Below are positions 23,182 through 35,836 of a stretch of DNA of 64,000 nt, piece after piece (positions within the stretch are counted from its first letter, which is position 1; each line of letters starts with the position of its first letter). The notes below the pieces were generated by a model. It was not told where the DNA came from. It did not search any database and saw only the letters and a program-made list of their open reading frames with translations. This stretch comes from Cycas panzhihuaensis. Lineage: Eukaryota > Cycadophyta. A program made the translations under genes and the position numbers. Location of the stretch: positions 25,303,741 to 25,367,740 of the forward strand of contig CM041465.1 of the NCBI GenBank assembly GCA_023213395.1. The letters run 5' to 3'.

Positions 23182-24573
23182 GAGACACTAAGTCCTCATA
23201 GCATTGGAGATGAGGATATTACTAGATGAACTTGTTAGATTCCCAAGTTGCTTCATTTGCCTCACAACTAACCCACTATACTAGAAGCTTAGAAATAGTG
23301 CAATTCTAGAGGTTGTGTTACAGTTGGCAAGGATTTGATCTAGTGGAACTGTGAGAGTTTATTGATTAGTAAGAATGGATAGGGTGGTATGGGATGTAAC
23401 TTTATTGCCTAAGCATTTTTTAAGATAAGAGATGTGAAAGACACTGTGGATATTATTGTTATATGGAAATTAAAGGGCATATGTAACTTCAACAATTTTG
23501 TGGAGGACTTTATAGGGGCCATAATAATGTGGGTTTAGTTTGTTGCCTTGATAAGACCAAAGGGACTATTATTTGTATGGCTAAAGATGGAAGAACATGA
23601 AATCTCTAATGTCAAAAGATCAATCATTCTAGTGGTAGCTGATAAGTTACTTCATGTGATTTTATGTAATGGTTAGATTTTATCGAAGGGTATGGAGGAT
23701 TTGCTCTACCTCTTGAAGCTTTTGTTAGATTGAGGCAATTCAAAAATTAGTGGCCAACATATCATAGAAAGGCGCATGATACCCATAGAGTGCCAAAAAT
23801 TGGGACATACTAATAGCTAAGTGGTGAGATAAGTTATACTAGTATTTTACTAAAGAAAGCTAAGAAGTCTACTTAACTTGGTGTTATGAGGTAAAACAAT
23901 ATAGGTAGGTCTCTAAAGTTTCATTAAAGACCTCAAATTGACCATCTATTTAGGGATGGTAGGAAGAACTCATGTTGAAAGAGGTTCCTACTTTCTTAAA
24001 TAGTTCTTTATAAAAGGAGCTAGTGAACTTGGGATCTCAATCATATATGATAGTTGAGGGAAAATTATGAAGATGAAAGATGAATTAGATGTATAAGTCA
24101 GTAAGGTGGGAAGAGATGTATAAGGTGTGGACTAGAAGAAAATATAAATACTTAGTTAATTAATCGATGACCACCTAAATAGAGTCAAATCTAGTAGATG
24201 TAGGTAAGCCTGTGATAAAATCCATGGTGATATCCTACCACTTACCCTATAAAAAATAGAGGTTGGAGGAGTCTTAGGAAGGATTTAGTCTCCACCTTAT
24301 TTTACTAGTACATATCACATTCTGATACAAAGGTTAAGATGGTAGGTTTCATCTAAGGCCAAAAGAAATTGGTATAGATACATTGATAGGTTTTATCAAA
24401 TCTTGAGTGGCCCCTAAGAGGAGTGGAGTGGTATTTTGTTAAGTTTTAAGAGATGAATAATGATGAAGGATGGATGAAGTTATGATTTCAAAAGAATATA
24501 TGGTTGTTATGGGTCAACCAGCCTTTATGGTTGAGGACTTTCTCACTCTATTGAGAGTAGTCTGACTAGACCT
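23182..24573 (-). pseudogene. chromovirus E integrase and chromodomain
   Basis: On the minus strand the zinc-binding region reads YHSTPL-GHSRFDKTYQC and FVSECDMY near 24300-24450. The core reads DITMDFITGLPTSTRFDSI near 24180-24240 (first Asp kept), IIYD*DPKFTSSF near 24030 (second Asp kept) and IDGQFEVFNETLETY near 23920 (Glu kept). A chromodomain follows near 23185-23290: LLV*WVSCEANEATWESNKF. The chromodomain would direct insertion to modified histones. Many stops are present. The gene continues, with its RNase H missing, at 52240. Confidence 0.88.
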
Positions 24574-26376
24574 TATTTACTGGCTACTGGGAATGGGTAT
24601 GGACATGTCGACCCAGGTAAGCGCAGGTATGCTTCCTCATTTTTGCCTTTATTATTTCTTTGGAAAGGTAGATAGAAGCATCACCTCATTGCATGATTGA
24701 TTGTCACATTCGAGTGATCACCTTGCACCTATTGCTTAATCATGTTGCTTGTCATCCTTTTAGCCTATGACGACCTGCGGGACCTGCCTTTCCACGAGGA
24801 AGGCATCCCCATGGCGCTCTATAACCCTTCGTGCCACCTCCACATCTCCTCAAGCCTCACCTAACTCATTTGATCCGCTCACACCTTGGTCACCTATCGT
24901 AACTCTTGATACTTCACCAATATTTGTTGCTACCTTGCATCCTTTCATAGTATTTCTCAGAATCCCAACTCTTGATGTCCTATTTAGTCTAGCCTACATG
25001 TCACCCAGACTACCCCCAGCCACTTGGATAGGAGGGCCAGCCCCTCCTAGACCTAGCATATCTCCATTTAGGGCTCCCAGGACCCTTACCATTGCTATTT
25101 TGGCATTATGGTCTTGCATCGATGTAAACTTAGTGGTACCGTGAAGTTTATTGTGGTGAGACTATTCCTCATTATTTTTTAAATCCGTCATGGCAATTCT
25201 CGCTTTTTTTGCAAAACTACCACATAGATTAGTTGACATATCAGCCCTACTTGAACCCTAATCACTTGATTAGGGTTAGGATGGGTATATATTCCAAAAA
25301 GAACCTCATTTTACCTCTCTTGTCTCTCCATCAACACTTCCTACTACTACTAGTATGCTCTCTCTTCCCCCCTTCTCACAGGTACGCCTGCAATGCTAGA
25401 GTTTCTTCCACCCTAATGTGGGATCTACCTATAGCAGCTTTAGTACATGGAAAAGGACTCTTCATCTAGCATCTTCAAGTGAGATCTCCACGCTCACCCC
25501 TCGGTTCTCATCAAACAAGTTTCTCCTACAACACCGCCTTGTGAGGTACCTTGTAAACCCTACAAAATCTGCCTTCTTCCATTGTTTGCAAGGGTAAATC
25601 CACCCTTAACATAGCCCAGTAGGTACCTCTTACTCTAGTCTTATATTTTAGCACAAATTTATTCCATTAAGGCTTGTCCATTAGTATACTATCCTCTCTT
25701 TTTGTGTTTTTTTATCCTAAAAAGAGAGTGTTTTTCCTATTTTTGGCTTTACTACCTTAGGATTTCTCCCATTCTCCACTAGTTTCTCTCAAGAAAGCTA
25801 TGGGAGACGGTCCATAAGGACTGGGGGAAGGGAGCTAAGTTAGGATCCATCCCCTTTGGGCCTACTCCCTAAGGGAAAACCCCTTCCCATCCTTCCTCTC
25901 TTGCATCCGTGCTTCTCTTGGGCAAACTAGGAGTTTGTGAGACCAAGCCTGCGCTAGATATCAGCATCGCAGCCCTTGTTATGCTAGTTCCAGGTCTACA
26001 TACTCTCCTTTTGGGCACCCCTTAAGTCTCAAACATCATTCAACATCCATCCTGACCCTTAGCAAGGCCGATGTGGTGATTCGCTACCCATAGCGTCTTC
26101 GCTATGCAGGCAACTCTTCCACATCATATAACATTCACTCCTTTTCTTGCTTGTTACCCATAGGCTTCTATAAAACTATTGTACTTTTACATCCTGAGGC
26201 TGCGTGGAGGTCCACTTATGGGAGGGTTGGCCATCCTAAGGCTAACCTCTCTTTCTTGCTTGGCGTACATTATTTTCTTTAAAAGAGTGCAGAGTTAGGT
26301 TGAGTAGTAGATTAACTAACTTAAGGCATAAAATTTTAGAATTTATTTCATATCGTTGCACATATATTAGCTTACA
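24574..26376 (+). repeat. Element T LTR 1 (1803 bp)
   Basis: It aligns along its length with 43543-45280. Its first bases (TATTTACTGGCTACTGGGAA) match the start of LTR 2 (TGTTTCCCAATTACCAAGAA) almost only through transitions, and the end CA is three bases before the primer-binding site. Relative to LTR 2 it has about 57 extra bases near 26160-26220. A conserved CCCAGGTAAGC (GTAAGC at 24617-24622) could be a splice donor. Short open frames inside are not genes. Confidence 0.88.
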
Positions 26377-26379
26377 TCT

Positions 26380-26396
26380 TGGCAGCCCCTTCTCAG
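26380..26396 (+). other. Element T primer-binding site 1
   Basis: TGGCAGCCCCTTCTCAG starts with the obligatory TGG three bases after the LTR end. The same string, with one change, follows LTR 2. I could not assign the tRNA with confidence. Confidence 0.65.
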
Positions 26397-27810
26397 AGGG
26401 GAAAAACCCTTTATGCTTACGAGTTTAGCGGTAATACGTGTGGAGGAAACGAATGCTTCAATCTGGGTAAGTCTTGTCCCTTTATTTTTTCATTTCTTTC
26501 CTTGCTTTTCTCGCATAGCAGCCACTCTTTTTTGCCTCTTCTTTTTGCTTCCTTTTTATATGGGGAAGGTAAGGAAGCCCCCCCAACATTCTCTTCAACA
26601 ATGATTACACGACGAGCAAAGACTAAAGGTTGTACATGAAGCATAAGCGAAGCGCCTCCTTTAGCCAAGCTATTTTATGGGTACGTACCTCTTCTTCTTA
26701 TACACCCCTTCCCCCTTTATCATTGTTGCAGTGTATGTCATTGTTATATTAATATACATAAAGAAAAAAGGAAACAAACTAGCTTTTGTACATGTGTATG
26801 TTGCATAGTTGATTTTATAGGAAAGAGCATGTCATAATAATTATACTCTTTCCCCCTTTTTACCTCCACATAAACACCCTTTGAGGCTTGCATCATTTTA
26901 GAGTGCATGCTTGAACTTGCATGATATATTTTAGTTATCTCTTTATTTCATAAAAGAAAAAGAGAGAGAGGGAGTCTATTGTACGTTTATTTTTTTCCTT
27001 TATGACAACATATAATACTCTCTTACCACACACTCTATATATCTAACCATTCACGACCTTATTCACCACTTTTAAGGCTTGAACCCTCTTCCTCTTTCTC
27101 TCATAGCAACTAGGCCTTCACTCTCCATCTCTTATTCTCCCATGGACTCACCTTCAGTCAACTAACCTAGGGGACTTTAGTTGTGCTTCTCCCGCACCCA
27201 TTTCCCTCACATCCATGCCCATTATGCTTGCACCTCTTCCTTCTTCTATTGGAACCCCCCTTTTGTGGGTCTCTCCTTCTCCCTTCCGGCCATCCAAGGG
27301 TGGGAGGACCTCAACCTTTGGGACTACCCAAGACACCTTCACATGTATCTCACCCCTCAAGACCAAAAGTGAAAGCTACTTTGAGGAAGTTAAGCATCAT
27401 TTGTGGGTCCTGAACTCACACTTCGGCGTATGGACGCCCTGTGTGGTGTTCTCTTCTGCTTGTAGGATCTTATCCATATTCTGGCATTGGTAGTTCACCA
27501 CCTTAACCCCTACTAAGTATATTGACCATCCCGTGAATGTGACTCCATTGACGACCATACTGAGGACCTGCCAGTAAGGTTCCTAGTCTTTCTCTCTTCT
27601 TATTGGTGCTACTACCTCTTAGTAGCTTTCTCCTTTTTTTCTTTTTGTTGGGAAGCCCCCAACACATACCTTACATTTCCCTCCCCATCTTTCTTCTAAT
27701 ACATTAGTGGGTCTTGTATGTGACACTTTTCATGTCGCCTACGAGGTCTCCCCCTACTGTTAGAAGATACTTCGTATCATCCCCTTTCGTCGTCAGATTC
27801 CAATTCGACC
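26397..27810 (+). other. Element T leader 1
   Basis: About 1.4 kb lies between the primer site and the first gag ATG. Both copies of the element conserve this stretch, including GGGTAAGT (GTAAGT at 26467-26472), a strong plant splice donor consensus. Short open frames on both strands lack recognisable domains and are taken as chance. Ogre-type Tat elements are known to splice, which makes an intron here possible but unproven. Confidence 0.55.
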
Positions 27811-30170
27811 ATGGAAGGTTACTCTTCCGATTGGGCATACCATGCCTATGCCACTAGCACCCATGAGTTTTCTACCTCTTTCCTGGGGTCCACCTAAGAG
27901 GGTGATGACCCTATCTATTATCCAGGTGATCAGCAACACCCACATGATGTCCATCCCTCTACTCACGGAGTGGAGGTTCCATCTTCTCTTGAGTTCTATC
28001 ACCCAGGTGGTCATTCTTATGAGGAATGTCCTGAGGGGTTCGCTTCATTAGAGGTTCCATCTGCCTCTTACGATCGGGTGGATACTCCTCCCACCGATGT
28101 GGTTGAATCTCTTAATACGTGCTTCTGTCCTACTCGCATTCAACCACATCCTAGATGGTTTGAAGATGTCTTACATCGTGGGGCACCTTCTTCATCCACA
28201 ACTACCCCACCTCCTTCATCTACATCTATCCCACCTACAATAAGTAACCCATTTGTCCCATCGTATACGTCCCGTCTGATTCTCACATCTACCTTAGGGA
28301 CGTTTGTTGCATCCCCTACTTCCCTTTATGGTCCCAACTCTTTTGGAACCACTCGAGGTATGTCTTTCCCCCATCTTGGGGTTAGCATGCCTCTCCCTAG
28401 ATAAATGAATATGCCACCACTAAACGTGGCACACATATTTCCCGTTAGACCTAAGGGTCTTATTTATGCCTCTACCTCTAGTCATGTGGGACTCGCTTTT
28501 ACATGCTCTCAAACCTAGTCTAGTGGGTCTTCCCTTTACGTACCTCTAGGCTATACATCTCAGCCATGGGGGTATGGTAAAGGGAACCACCTTCATGTTA
28601 ATGGGGTGGATCCTTTACACCCATATGGAGTCACACCACCCACGGGTGGCCCATATGAGTAGAATCTGGTCCCTCACCCCTCGTTTCCACCCTCTTGCGT
28701 AGTACCTTACATCACGCCTTCGTAAGGGGGCCCTACTCCTTTTCAAGGTGCCTTCCCTCAAGTCCCTTTTCAACAAGAGGGGTTTCCCCAAGGAGGGATA
28801 GGTCCTCTACCCCCATGCGCTCCTTGCTCTTTACCTTCCTCATCTTTCGTTGGTCCTATGATCTAGACAAGGGCACATACCTTTATGGATTATAGATCGA
28901 CACCCTTATCCATTGAGGTGTTAAGGACCAACTTACTGCCTCATCCCCCTAAAGTTCCTATATTTGATGGTACTTCATCGTAGGATCTAGCAAAGTATGT
29001 TCATAGCTTCTCTATAGCATGCATAGACTACTGGGCCTATGATCATATCCTAATAAGATTGTTTCTACAATCTCTTCAAGGTGATGCCCTCAAGTGGTTT
29101 TATCGCCTACCTGCTCATTCTATCTACTCATTCCAGCAACTCGTGGATGAGTTCATCAACTATTTTAATGTAGCTCATCTATTTGAAAGTGGAATAAAAT
29201 CTCTCCTCTCGCTTAAACAAGGTCACGATGAGATGAATCATGACTTTATGTGGTGATTCCATGACCTCCTCCATTCCACTAAGGCTACTTTGCCTGAGGA
29301 ATTGAAGAGCAATATCTTTGTCAATGCACTATGCCCTGAAGTTTATGTGGAAGTCCTTAAGATGGGGGAAACCATATGTGATTCTGCCATGGCGAAGTGC
29401 TTGGCACTTGAGGCTATTGAGATCCAGGCTGGACTCGAAGCCTTTAAAGTCCTCACAACGACGTGAGACACCTCTTCCAACTAAAGAAACTAAAACTCAG
29501 CAACTTACTAGGTCTTCTTCCCACTCAATCAAGAAGATCCTAGACCCCCTTACCTCTGCCATATGTTCATTTGAACGTATGATGAAGGAACTTAAGCTTC
29601 AAGCTCCTTCATCACCTAAATCTAACAAACCTATTCAACAAGCTTCCCAAGCCGCTCCTCCCAAGGCTAGCAACACTTAGTCCTCTTAAGCGAGGAAACC
29701 TAATTCCTCACTTGAGAAGAAGTGGTGCTCTATTCATGGAGAATGCTTCCATGACAATTTGCATTGTCGAGTTCAAAATCCTAGGGATGCCTCGCAATGC
29801 GACCCATCTCCCAAATGGGCCTCAAGGCCTAACCTTGACCAACCAGTCCATAGGGATCCATTCCCCAAGCATATGGAATGGGAGAGTAACTCCCAACAAA
29901 AGAATAATTGGAACCAGGGAAGATCTCTGAATCCATGCCCTTCGCATGGTAAAGGGAAGGGTGCGTGGGGTTCATCTTCTTCTTCGCGCTCCTTCAATCA
30001 TCATACCCCTTCACCTTCGCGATCCCAGAACAAGGGAAAGAAGGTGATCCAGATGCTTGAGGCCACCTCTCTATATGCTTTAACTTGGTCTCAAGCTGCC
30101 AACGAGACAATTGATGCCTCTTCATCTATCCCACATCCTGATCCTCTTCCGAAAACCCCTCTTCTAGAAG
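27811..30170 (+). pseudogene. Element T gag, copy I
   Basis: The ATG at 27811 (MEGYSSDWAYHAYATSTHE) opens a Pro/Ser/Tyr-rich N-terminal part that runs to about 28890 with stops. A retrotransposon gag domain follows at about 28940-29440: SLQGDALKWFYRLPAHSIYS and LLSLKQGHDEMNHDF are typical capsid helices. A Cys/His knuckle at 29720-29772 reads WCSIHGECFHDNLHC, of the C-x2-H-x4-H type seen in Tat/Ogre gags. Frameshifts break it near 28400 and 29450. Gag would build the particle and bind element RNA. Confidence 0.85.
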
Positions 30171-31730
30171 TCCCTTAACTTCCCAAGACTATCCTTGTTT
30201 GCCTTAGTCGCTATGACTTTAGGAGAGCCCTTTCTCAACCTACGGTGAAGGGGAAGACCTTTTCTGTCGTCGATGAGCTTTGTACTGTGGCTGCCAGGAT
30301 GTCTATTATGGACATCTTGAGAAGTTATCCTGAATCGCAGACACTCCTTTTGTAAGCTTTAGGATTGGGTGATGCATCTGTTCACACTTTGGGCGTTGCC
30401 CAAAGTCGTGAGCCTGTCATTTCTTTTGATCCTAAAAATCTTCCTCCTGCTAGTGAAAGGGAGCACAAATGGAACTTCCCTTTCACTATTATGATTGATA
30501 CACCTGATTGCACTTTGTGAAGGACCGTTGTTGATAATGGTCCTTTTGTTAATGCCATGTCCTTATATGTCATGCAAGAGCTTAGCATTTCTACCTCGGA
30601 ACCTATTCCATAGCGATGCCAGGGCTACGATAGTAGTGAGAAGACTCCTTTGGGATCTATTTTGATCCCCCTTACTCTTGAGGACAAGACTGTCCCTATT
30701 GATATTGTAGTCTTTAATGTGTACGTTGACTACAATCTCCTTTTGGGTCGTCCGTGGCTCAATCAAATAGGAGCCATGTGCTCGACCCACTGGGGGCAAC
30801 TCAAGCTTGTCCATGATAGGTGAATGAGAGTTGTTTCCTGCGAACTCCCACCTATTAAACAATCTTGTGAAACTAACTAAGCAAGCCATGGTCAAGTGAA
30901 GGGCAATAAGGGCCCTTCCACCCATGCCTCTGCTTATTCTATCGACATCCCTGATTCATCTCATTTAGAAGGAGACCATGTTTCTTCTTCTTCAAACCTT
31001 ACTTGTTTTGCTCCTATTAGTATTGGGAGCTACGGGTACCTTGCCATATTTAGTGACGACGAGTCCAATGGTGAGGACGAGGACCTCCCTCATCGTATTT
31101 CCCTTCTTCGCACTAGTAGGAGACACTCTCCTTACTCTAGGTCCCAACCTAGAACCTCTCCCGTTGGAGAGGCCAATCACTCTCTTGTATCATGTATTAT
31201 TGCTTGTATTGATTCTCTGATCCTTGAGTTTTCCCCTTCATCACCCCCCACAGGTGATGAATCCAGGGAACTTCCTTTCGCCCCTTATGAGAGGCCCCTT
31301 CCCAACTCCTTTGTAGACTCTCTTGGGGATGTTGGGCAGCCTGTTGACCACTGTGGTCTCGTTGCTTCCACTTCCTCTTGCGCCTCCTCTATTTGAAGTA
31401 AGGTCATCTATAGGGTGGATTACTTTAAGGATGATGAGGCTCTACTTGAGCACTTAGCGGGCTTCGTGCCTAACCTTTCTTCTGGTCATCATAGACTTGG
31501 TCACCAGAAGGTCTTAGCGATTGGGTCCACCCTAACCGACCCAATCCCATCTCCTATTCTGTCTCCTCCCATTGACCTTGCCACCCTTCATTTTGAGGAG
31601 GGGAATGCCATGTGCACGGGGGCAACCCAGGACATAGTCCTTGCCCCAGGCAAGGCCATTAAGGTGGGGATAGAATGTTTCCCTGATGAGGTAAGGGAAT
31701 ACTCCCTTTTGTTCTAGGAGTTCTGAGATG
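30171..31730 (+). pseudogene. Element T protease region, copy I
   Basis: Near 30525-30590 the frame reads VVDNGPFVNAMSLYVMQELS. This is the retropepsin site of Tat-like elements (D-S-G-S-x-x-N), here D-N-G. Further on, NLLLGRPWLNQIGAMCSTHW (30735-30795) is the conserved second half of the domain. The rest, to about 31700, is a linker rich in Ser, Pro, Asp and Glu that is also conserved in copy II. Stops and shifts are present. Confidence 0.8.
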
Positions 31731-33160
31731 TTTTGCATGGGACTATTCTGACATGAAGGGAATCGACCCCTCCATTGTCACCCACAACCTTACCACAATT
31801 ATTGGTGCTTGCCCCATACGCTAGAAACAATACCCACTACACCCGTGCCACCGTCAAAATTGAGGTTGAGAAACTCCTAGATGCAGGACTAATCACTTCT
31901 ATGGACTACCCTAAATGGGTGTCTAACATTGTCCCCTTTGCTAAAAAGAGCAGGACTATCTGGATATACGTCGAATTCCATGATATCAACAATGCATATC
32001 CTAAAGATAATTTCCCACTCCCTTTTATCAATCAGATCATCAATCAAACTGCCAGTTTCGAAGTCATGTCCTTGATGGACAACTTCTCTAGTTACAATCA
32101 AATTCAAATATCTCTTGAAGCCTAGTATAAGACGGCCTTCACCACCTCGTGGGGTACCTTCGCTTATAAGGCGATGCCCTTTAGATTAAGGAATGCAGGC
32201 GCTACTTATCAAAGGGCGATGCACTTCATCGTGCACGACCTTATCAACAAAATGTTAGAGGTCTTTATGGATGATATGATGGGTTTCTCACATGTTAGAG
32301 CCCATCACCCTTCAGATTTGTAGGCCATCTTCATACGATATCAAAAATACCACGTTAGTCTCAATCTGCTGAAATGCATGTTCACCGCCACTTCTGGAAA
32401 ACTCTTTACTTTCCTCATGTCGAAATAAAGAATTCAAATCGACCTTGATAAAGTCAAGACAATCCTTGATATGCCACCACATAAAACTCAACAACAAATT
32501 AAATTGTTTCTAGGTAGGCTCAGATTCCATAGGCATTTTTTAGAAAACTTCATTGCGAATGCCAAACCTCTTACTAACTTATTAAAGAAGGGAGTCACGT
32601 TTGTTTGGTCGGTTAAGGCCCAACAAGCTTTCGAAGGACTTAAGGAAGCTCATGCTTCCACCCCGATGTTGGTGTCCCCTCACTTTGATAGGCCTTTCAC
32701 CCTATATACCTCAGCAATCGATGAGTCCTTGGGCACCATGCTGGCCCAGGAGGATGATTCGGGAACCGAGAAAGCTATTTACTTCATTAATCATACCTTC
32801 ACGGCTATCGAACTCAACTACTCTCTAGCTGAGAAGGAATGCCTCTCCTTGGTCCATGCAACTAAGAAGTTTAGGCACTACTTGCTTGGAAACACTACCA
32901 AGGTGATCATTCAATCTAATCCCTTGCGTTATTTACTCACTCATTCCGACCTGATAGGTAGGACTAGTCACTAGGCTATCATCCTTTAGGAATTCGATCT
33001 CTAAATTGTCAATAGGAAATCGAAGAAGGGGATGGTAGTGGCAGAGCATCTTGCAGATGCCCCCATCCCTAACTCATTCGATGCTCCTATTGATGACTGT
33101 CTCCCTAATGAGTCTATATTGACTATTCAAGGCACTCCTTCCCATCCACTCATTAATAGT
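31731..33160 (+). pseudogene. Element T reverse transcriptase and RNase H, copy I
   Basis: RT blocks appear in order: VEKLLDAGLITSMDYPKWVS (from 31870), NNAYPKDNFPLPFINQIINQ (from 31990), SLMDNFSSYNQIQI (32075-32115), AGATYQRAMHFIVHDLI, and the catalytic EVFMDDMMGFSH near 32260-32295 with both aspartates kept. The connection reads KPLTNLLKKGVTFVWS. RNase H covers about 32670-33050: FTLYTSAIDESLGTMLAQED, AEKECLSLVHATKKFRHYL and VVAEHLADAPIP. The LRHY and ADA-type blocks fit the Tat clade. Several stops are TAG or TAA at Gln or Trp codons. Confidence 0.88.
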
Positions 33161-34395
33161 GAGTGGTATGGTGACATCATATGGTACCTTACTCAGTAGC
33201 AGTACTAACCAGAAGCCAGTAATAAGGTTAGGTCATGCATTCAGACCATCGCTAGGCAATACTTCCTTATGGATGAAGTATTGTATAAGAGATCCTTTGA
33301 CGAGATCCTCCTCCATTACGTCACTCCTGACGAAGCAGATGAGATACTCCACGAATGCCACCATGGTATTTATGGGGGCCACTTTGGGGGCTAATCCATG
33401 GCCCAGAGGATCTTCGTATGGGTTGTTATTGGTCGTCCCTCTTCAAGGATGCCCATGCCTATGCCTGGAGATGTCGGCGATGCTAAGAGCATGCCAACAT
33501 CACCCATGTGCCCTCTGAGGCTCTTCATCCCATTGTATCTCCATGGCCCTTTACCCAATAGGGTTTAAACCTCATTGGGGCCATATCACCACCCTCTTCG
33601 TCAGAGCACAAGTTCATCTTAACTGCCATGGAGTACTTTACGAAATAGGCGGAAGCCATTCCTTTGATCACCACCCCTAGCAAGACAATAACCACTTTCG
33701 TCTACCAGCATATCATTTGCCATTTTGGAATTCCTGACATCTTGATCACAGACAATGAAATTCCTTTTTGTAACAAGGAGATGGATGAACTTTATGAGAA
33801 ATTCAAAATCTCTCACAAAATGTCTTCTCCTTATTACCCCTAAGCAAATGGTCAGGTTGAATCATTCAATAAAACTCTCATCAATATCTTAAAGAAAATC
33901 GTTACCCAATCTCAAAGAGATTGGGACCTCTAGCTCTCTTCCACCTTATGGGCCTACTGCACAGCTACAGGAATAACACCTTTCTCCCTAATCTACGGGA
34001 CCGAGCCGGTACTCCCATTGGAAGTGGAGATCCCCTCTCTACGAGTTTCTCTTCGAGGTCTTATCAATGAGGAGTCTATTCGTCAGGATCACCTCCTAGA
34101 TCTCGAAGCTTTGGATGAGAGATATTTAGTTGCTTACCAGGCGAACCTTGTGTCTAAAGCTCGCTCGCAAAGGACTTACAATAAATACCTTTGTTCTCGT
34201 CCTTTGTATCTCAGGGACCAAGTCCTCAAGCTGGAATATATCCATGACCGTTTGACCAAATTTAGACCTAAATGGGTTGGTCCCTTTGTCGTTCTTGAGA
34301 GTCTCGATAACGATGCCTATAGGATCGCCACCCTCGAGGGCCTTGAATTCGAGAAAGCCATTAACAGGAAATTCCTCAAAAATTTCTATGCATGA
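33161..34395 (+). pseudogene. Element T integrase, copy I
   Basis: The zinc-binding part reads HECHHGIYGGHFGG near 33353-33395, then a frameshifted cysteine pair near 33475-33490. In the core, the first catalytic block reads GLNLIGA near 33562 (Asn codon AAC at 33568-33570 where Asp is expected). ITDNE near 33750 and GQVESFNKTLI near 33850 keep the second Asp and the Glu. The C-terminal 125 codons (34018-34395) are open: DQVLKLEYIHDRLTKFRPKW and GPFVVLESLDNDAYRI form the SH3-like GPF/Y region. It ends at a TGA at 34393. This domain would insert element cDNA. Confidence 0.88.
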
Positions 34396-35284
34396 TCTCT
34401 TTACTATCTTTTCCATGCTCCAAAATGAGCCTAAACTACCATCCTAAGCATGTTCCCATTCCTCCTAGCCACGGGTGGGATGGCGGCTTAGGGTGGATTT
34501 CTTGTTCCTTTCGGGTTCCTCCTGCAGAACCCCCTTATTCCCCTTCCTCTGGGGACCTTGTCCTCCTATTTGGGCATATCCCCCAATTAGGATGACACAT
34601 TGGAGTGTTATTACTCTCTTGTTGCTAGCTCTTCCTTTGCATATTCCTATATGCTCCTCTGTGGACATGTGTGTCACCCTATCTCCTAGCCTCACATACC
34701 TCTATCACCGCTACTCATGGTGATCATGTGTGCCTCTGTTGGGAATATGGCCCTACATGAAGAGAAGTGTGTATAACTCAAACAAGTATCATAGCACAAA
34801 ATCATACAATAATCAACTCAAAATATTATCAACCATATCCTCGTGCATCTGTGCACCCTCATACATAAACATGGAAATATAAACATACATCATCCATCAC
34901 ATGTCATTATACACATCATCATACATCAAATGGGGTATAAGTTGCCCCGTCTATATACATAAAATAATCATCGTGTGTGATATCATACAAATGGTATGGT
35001 ACATCATCTGTGGGAAGCCAGAATCCTTACAAGGAGAAGTACAATCATGTGATAACATATGGCAACTCCCTGGAGGTCTGTGCTTTCCCCTCATCAAATC
35101 AAAACTCTTACTCTGCTCTACTATTGCCCCACCCCTGAGGTGTCATCTCTTAGCCTATGTAATCCCTCTCATGGGGGGCACATGCCTCCTAGGCTCCTCC
35201 TCAGTCTTCAGGAGCTCCCTACCTCGCTCCCCTCATCTCGTGGCCTCCTCGAGGTCATCATTGCTTTATGGGTATGAGTCCTGC
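34396..35284. other. Spacer between integrase and the antisense gene
   Basis: No gene is recognised on either strand. The stretch is C/T-rich to about 34730 and then has repeated CATAC and CATCA strings, and it would be the 3' flank of the antisense gene. The long plus-strand frame starting at 34901 is the complement of the antisense exon and is not taken as a gene. Confidence 0.55.
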
Positions 35285-35722
35285 TCTACAATGACCTTGA
35301 TGCCACCTTGTCTACCAGTCGATCATATAGCGCCTGGATACGATCTCGCTCTCTCTCCACTCCTCGGAGCCTCTCCCCCATCCCTTGAAGATGCTCCTCC
35401 ATCACTACCATATGGATGTGACCCTCGGCATCCCCTCATACTCCTCCTAGAGCCTCCAGTGCCTGTACTTGACCTCGAAGGGCATCCATCTCGGCACGGG
35501 TCTCATCTAGCTCCACCTGTGGGCATCCTACACGTGCCTCGTGCTCCTGGGACTCTAATATTCAGACATCTCTCGCCCTCACCAGTGGGGTGAATGCTAT
35601 CGTATGTGCACCTGCCGATCTAGGCTCATCTCCTACCTGGATGGGAAGTTGCCCCTCTGCGTAGGCCTGGGAAAACATCTCCCAGACTACTGCCTCCACC
35701 AATCTCTAGATCTCTGCCATAC
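35285..35722 (-). pseudogene. Antisense PMD-like gene, coiled-coil 3' exon
   Basis: On the minus strand a splice acceptor ATTTGCAG ends at 35723, and a frame of about 146 codons follows, opening GT ATG GCA GAG. It has three internal stops, two of them readable as simple transitions. Its middle is rich in Glu, Arg and Leu with heptad-like spacing (VELDETRAEMDALRGQVQAL; MGERLRGVERERDRIQALYD), suggesting a coiled coil. It stops with TAG near 35286. The same strand carries two more exons of the gene beyond copia D. C-terminal coiled coils of this kind are common in PMD proteins. It lies opposite to gag-pol of element T. Confidence 0.6.
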
Positions 35723-35836
35723 CTGCAAATCCAACACGTAACATGCCAATACGTATCCATATATATACTAAATAAAATCAAACGACATATAGACATATGG
35801 CAATCAAAAGATGATAGGAGAAGTGAAAGAGGTTAA

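Noticed and set aside
26380-26396. Assigning a specific tRNA to the element T primer site
   Set aside because: The string TGGCAGCCCC does not match a tRNA end that I can recall with certainty; a tRNA database comparison is needed.
26379-26668. Overlapping open frames on both strands in the element T leader
   Set aside because: No domain, and the frames differ between copy I and copy II (26379-26668 against 45315-45680), so they are not under coding constraint.
27154-27493. Several overlapping frames of 63-92 codons before gag
   Set aside because: Low-complexity, present in several frames at once; frame is not conserved in copy II.
34901-35593. 230-codon plus-strand open frame after element T integrase
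   Set aside because: The complementary strand gives a better reading: a coiled-coil exon starting after a splice acceptor, in line with the other antisense exons. The plus frame is low-complexity Pro/Ser/Leu with no domain.
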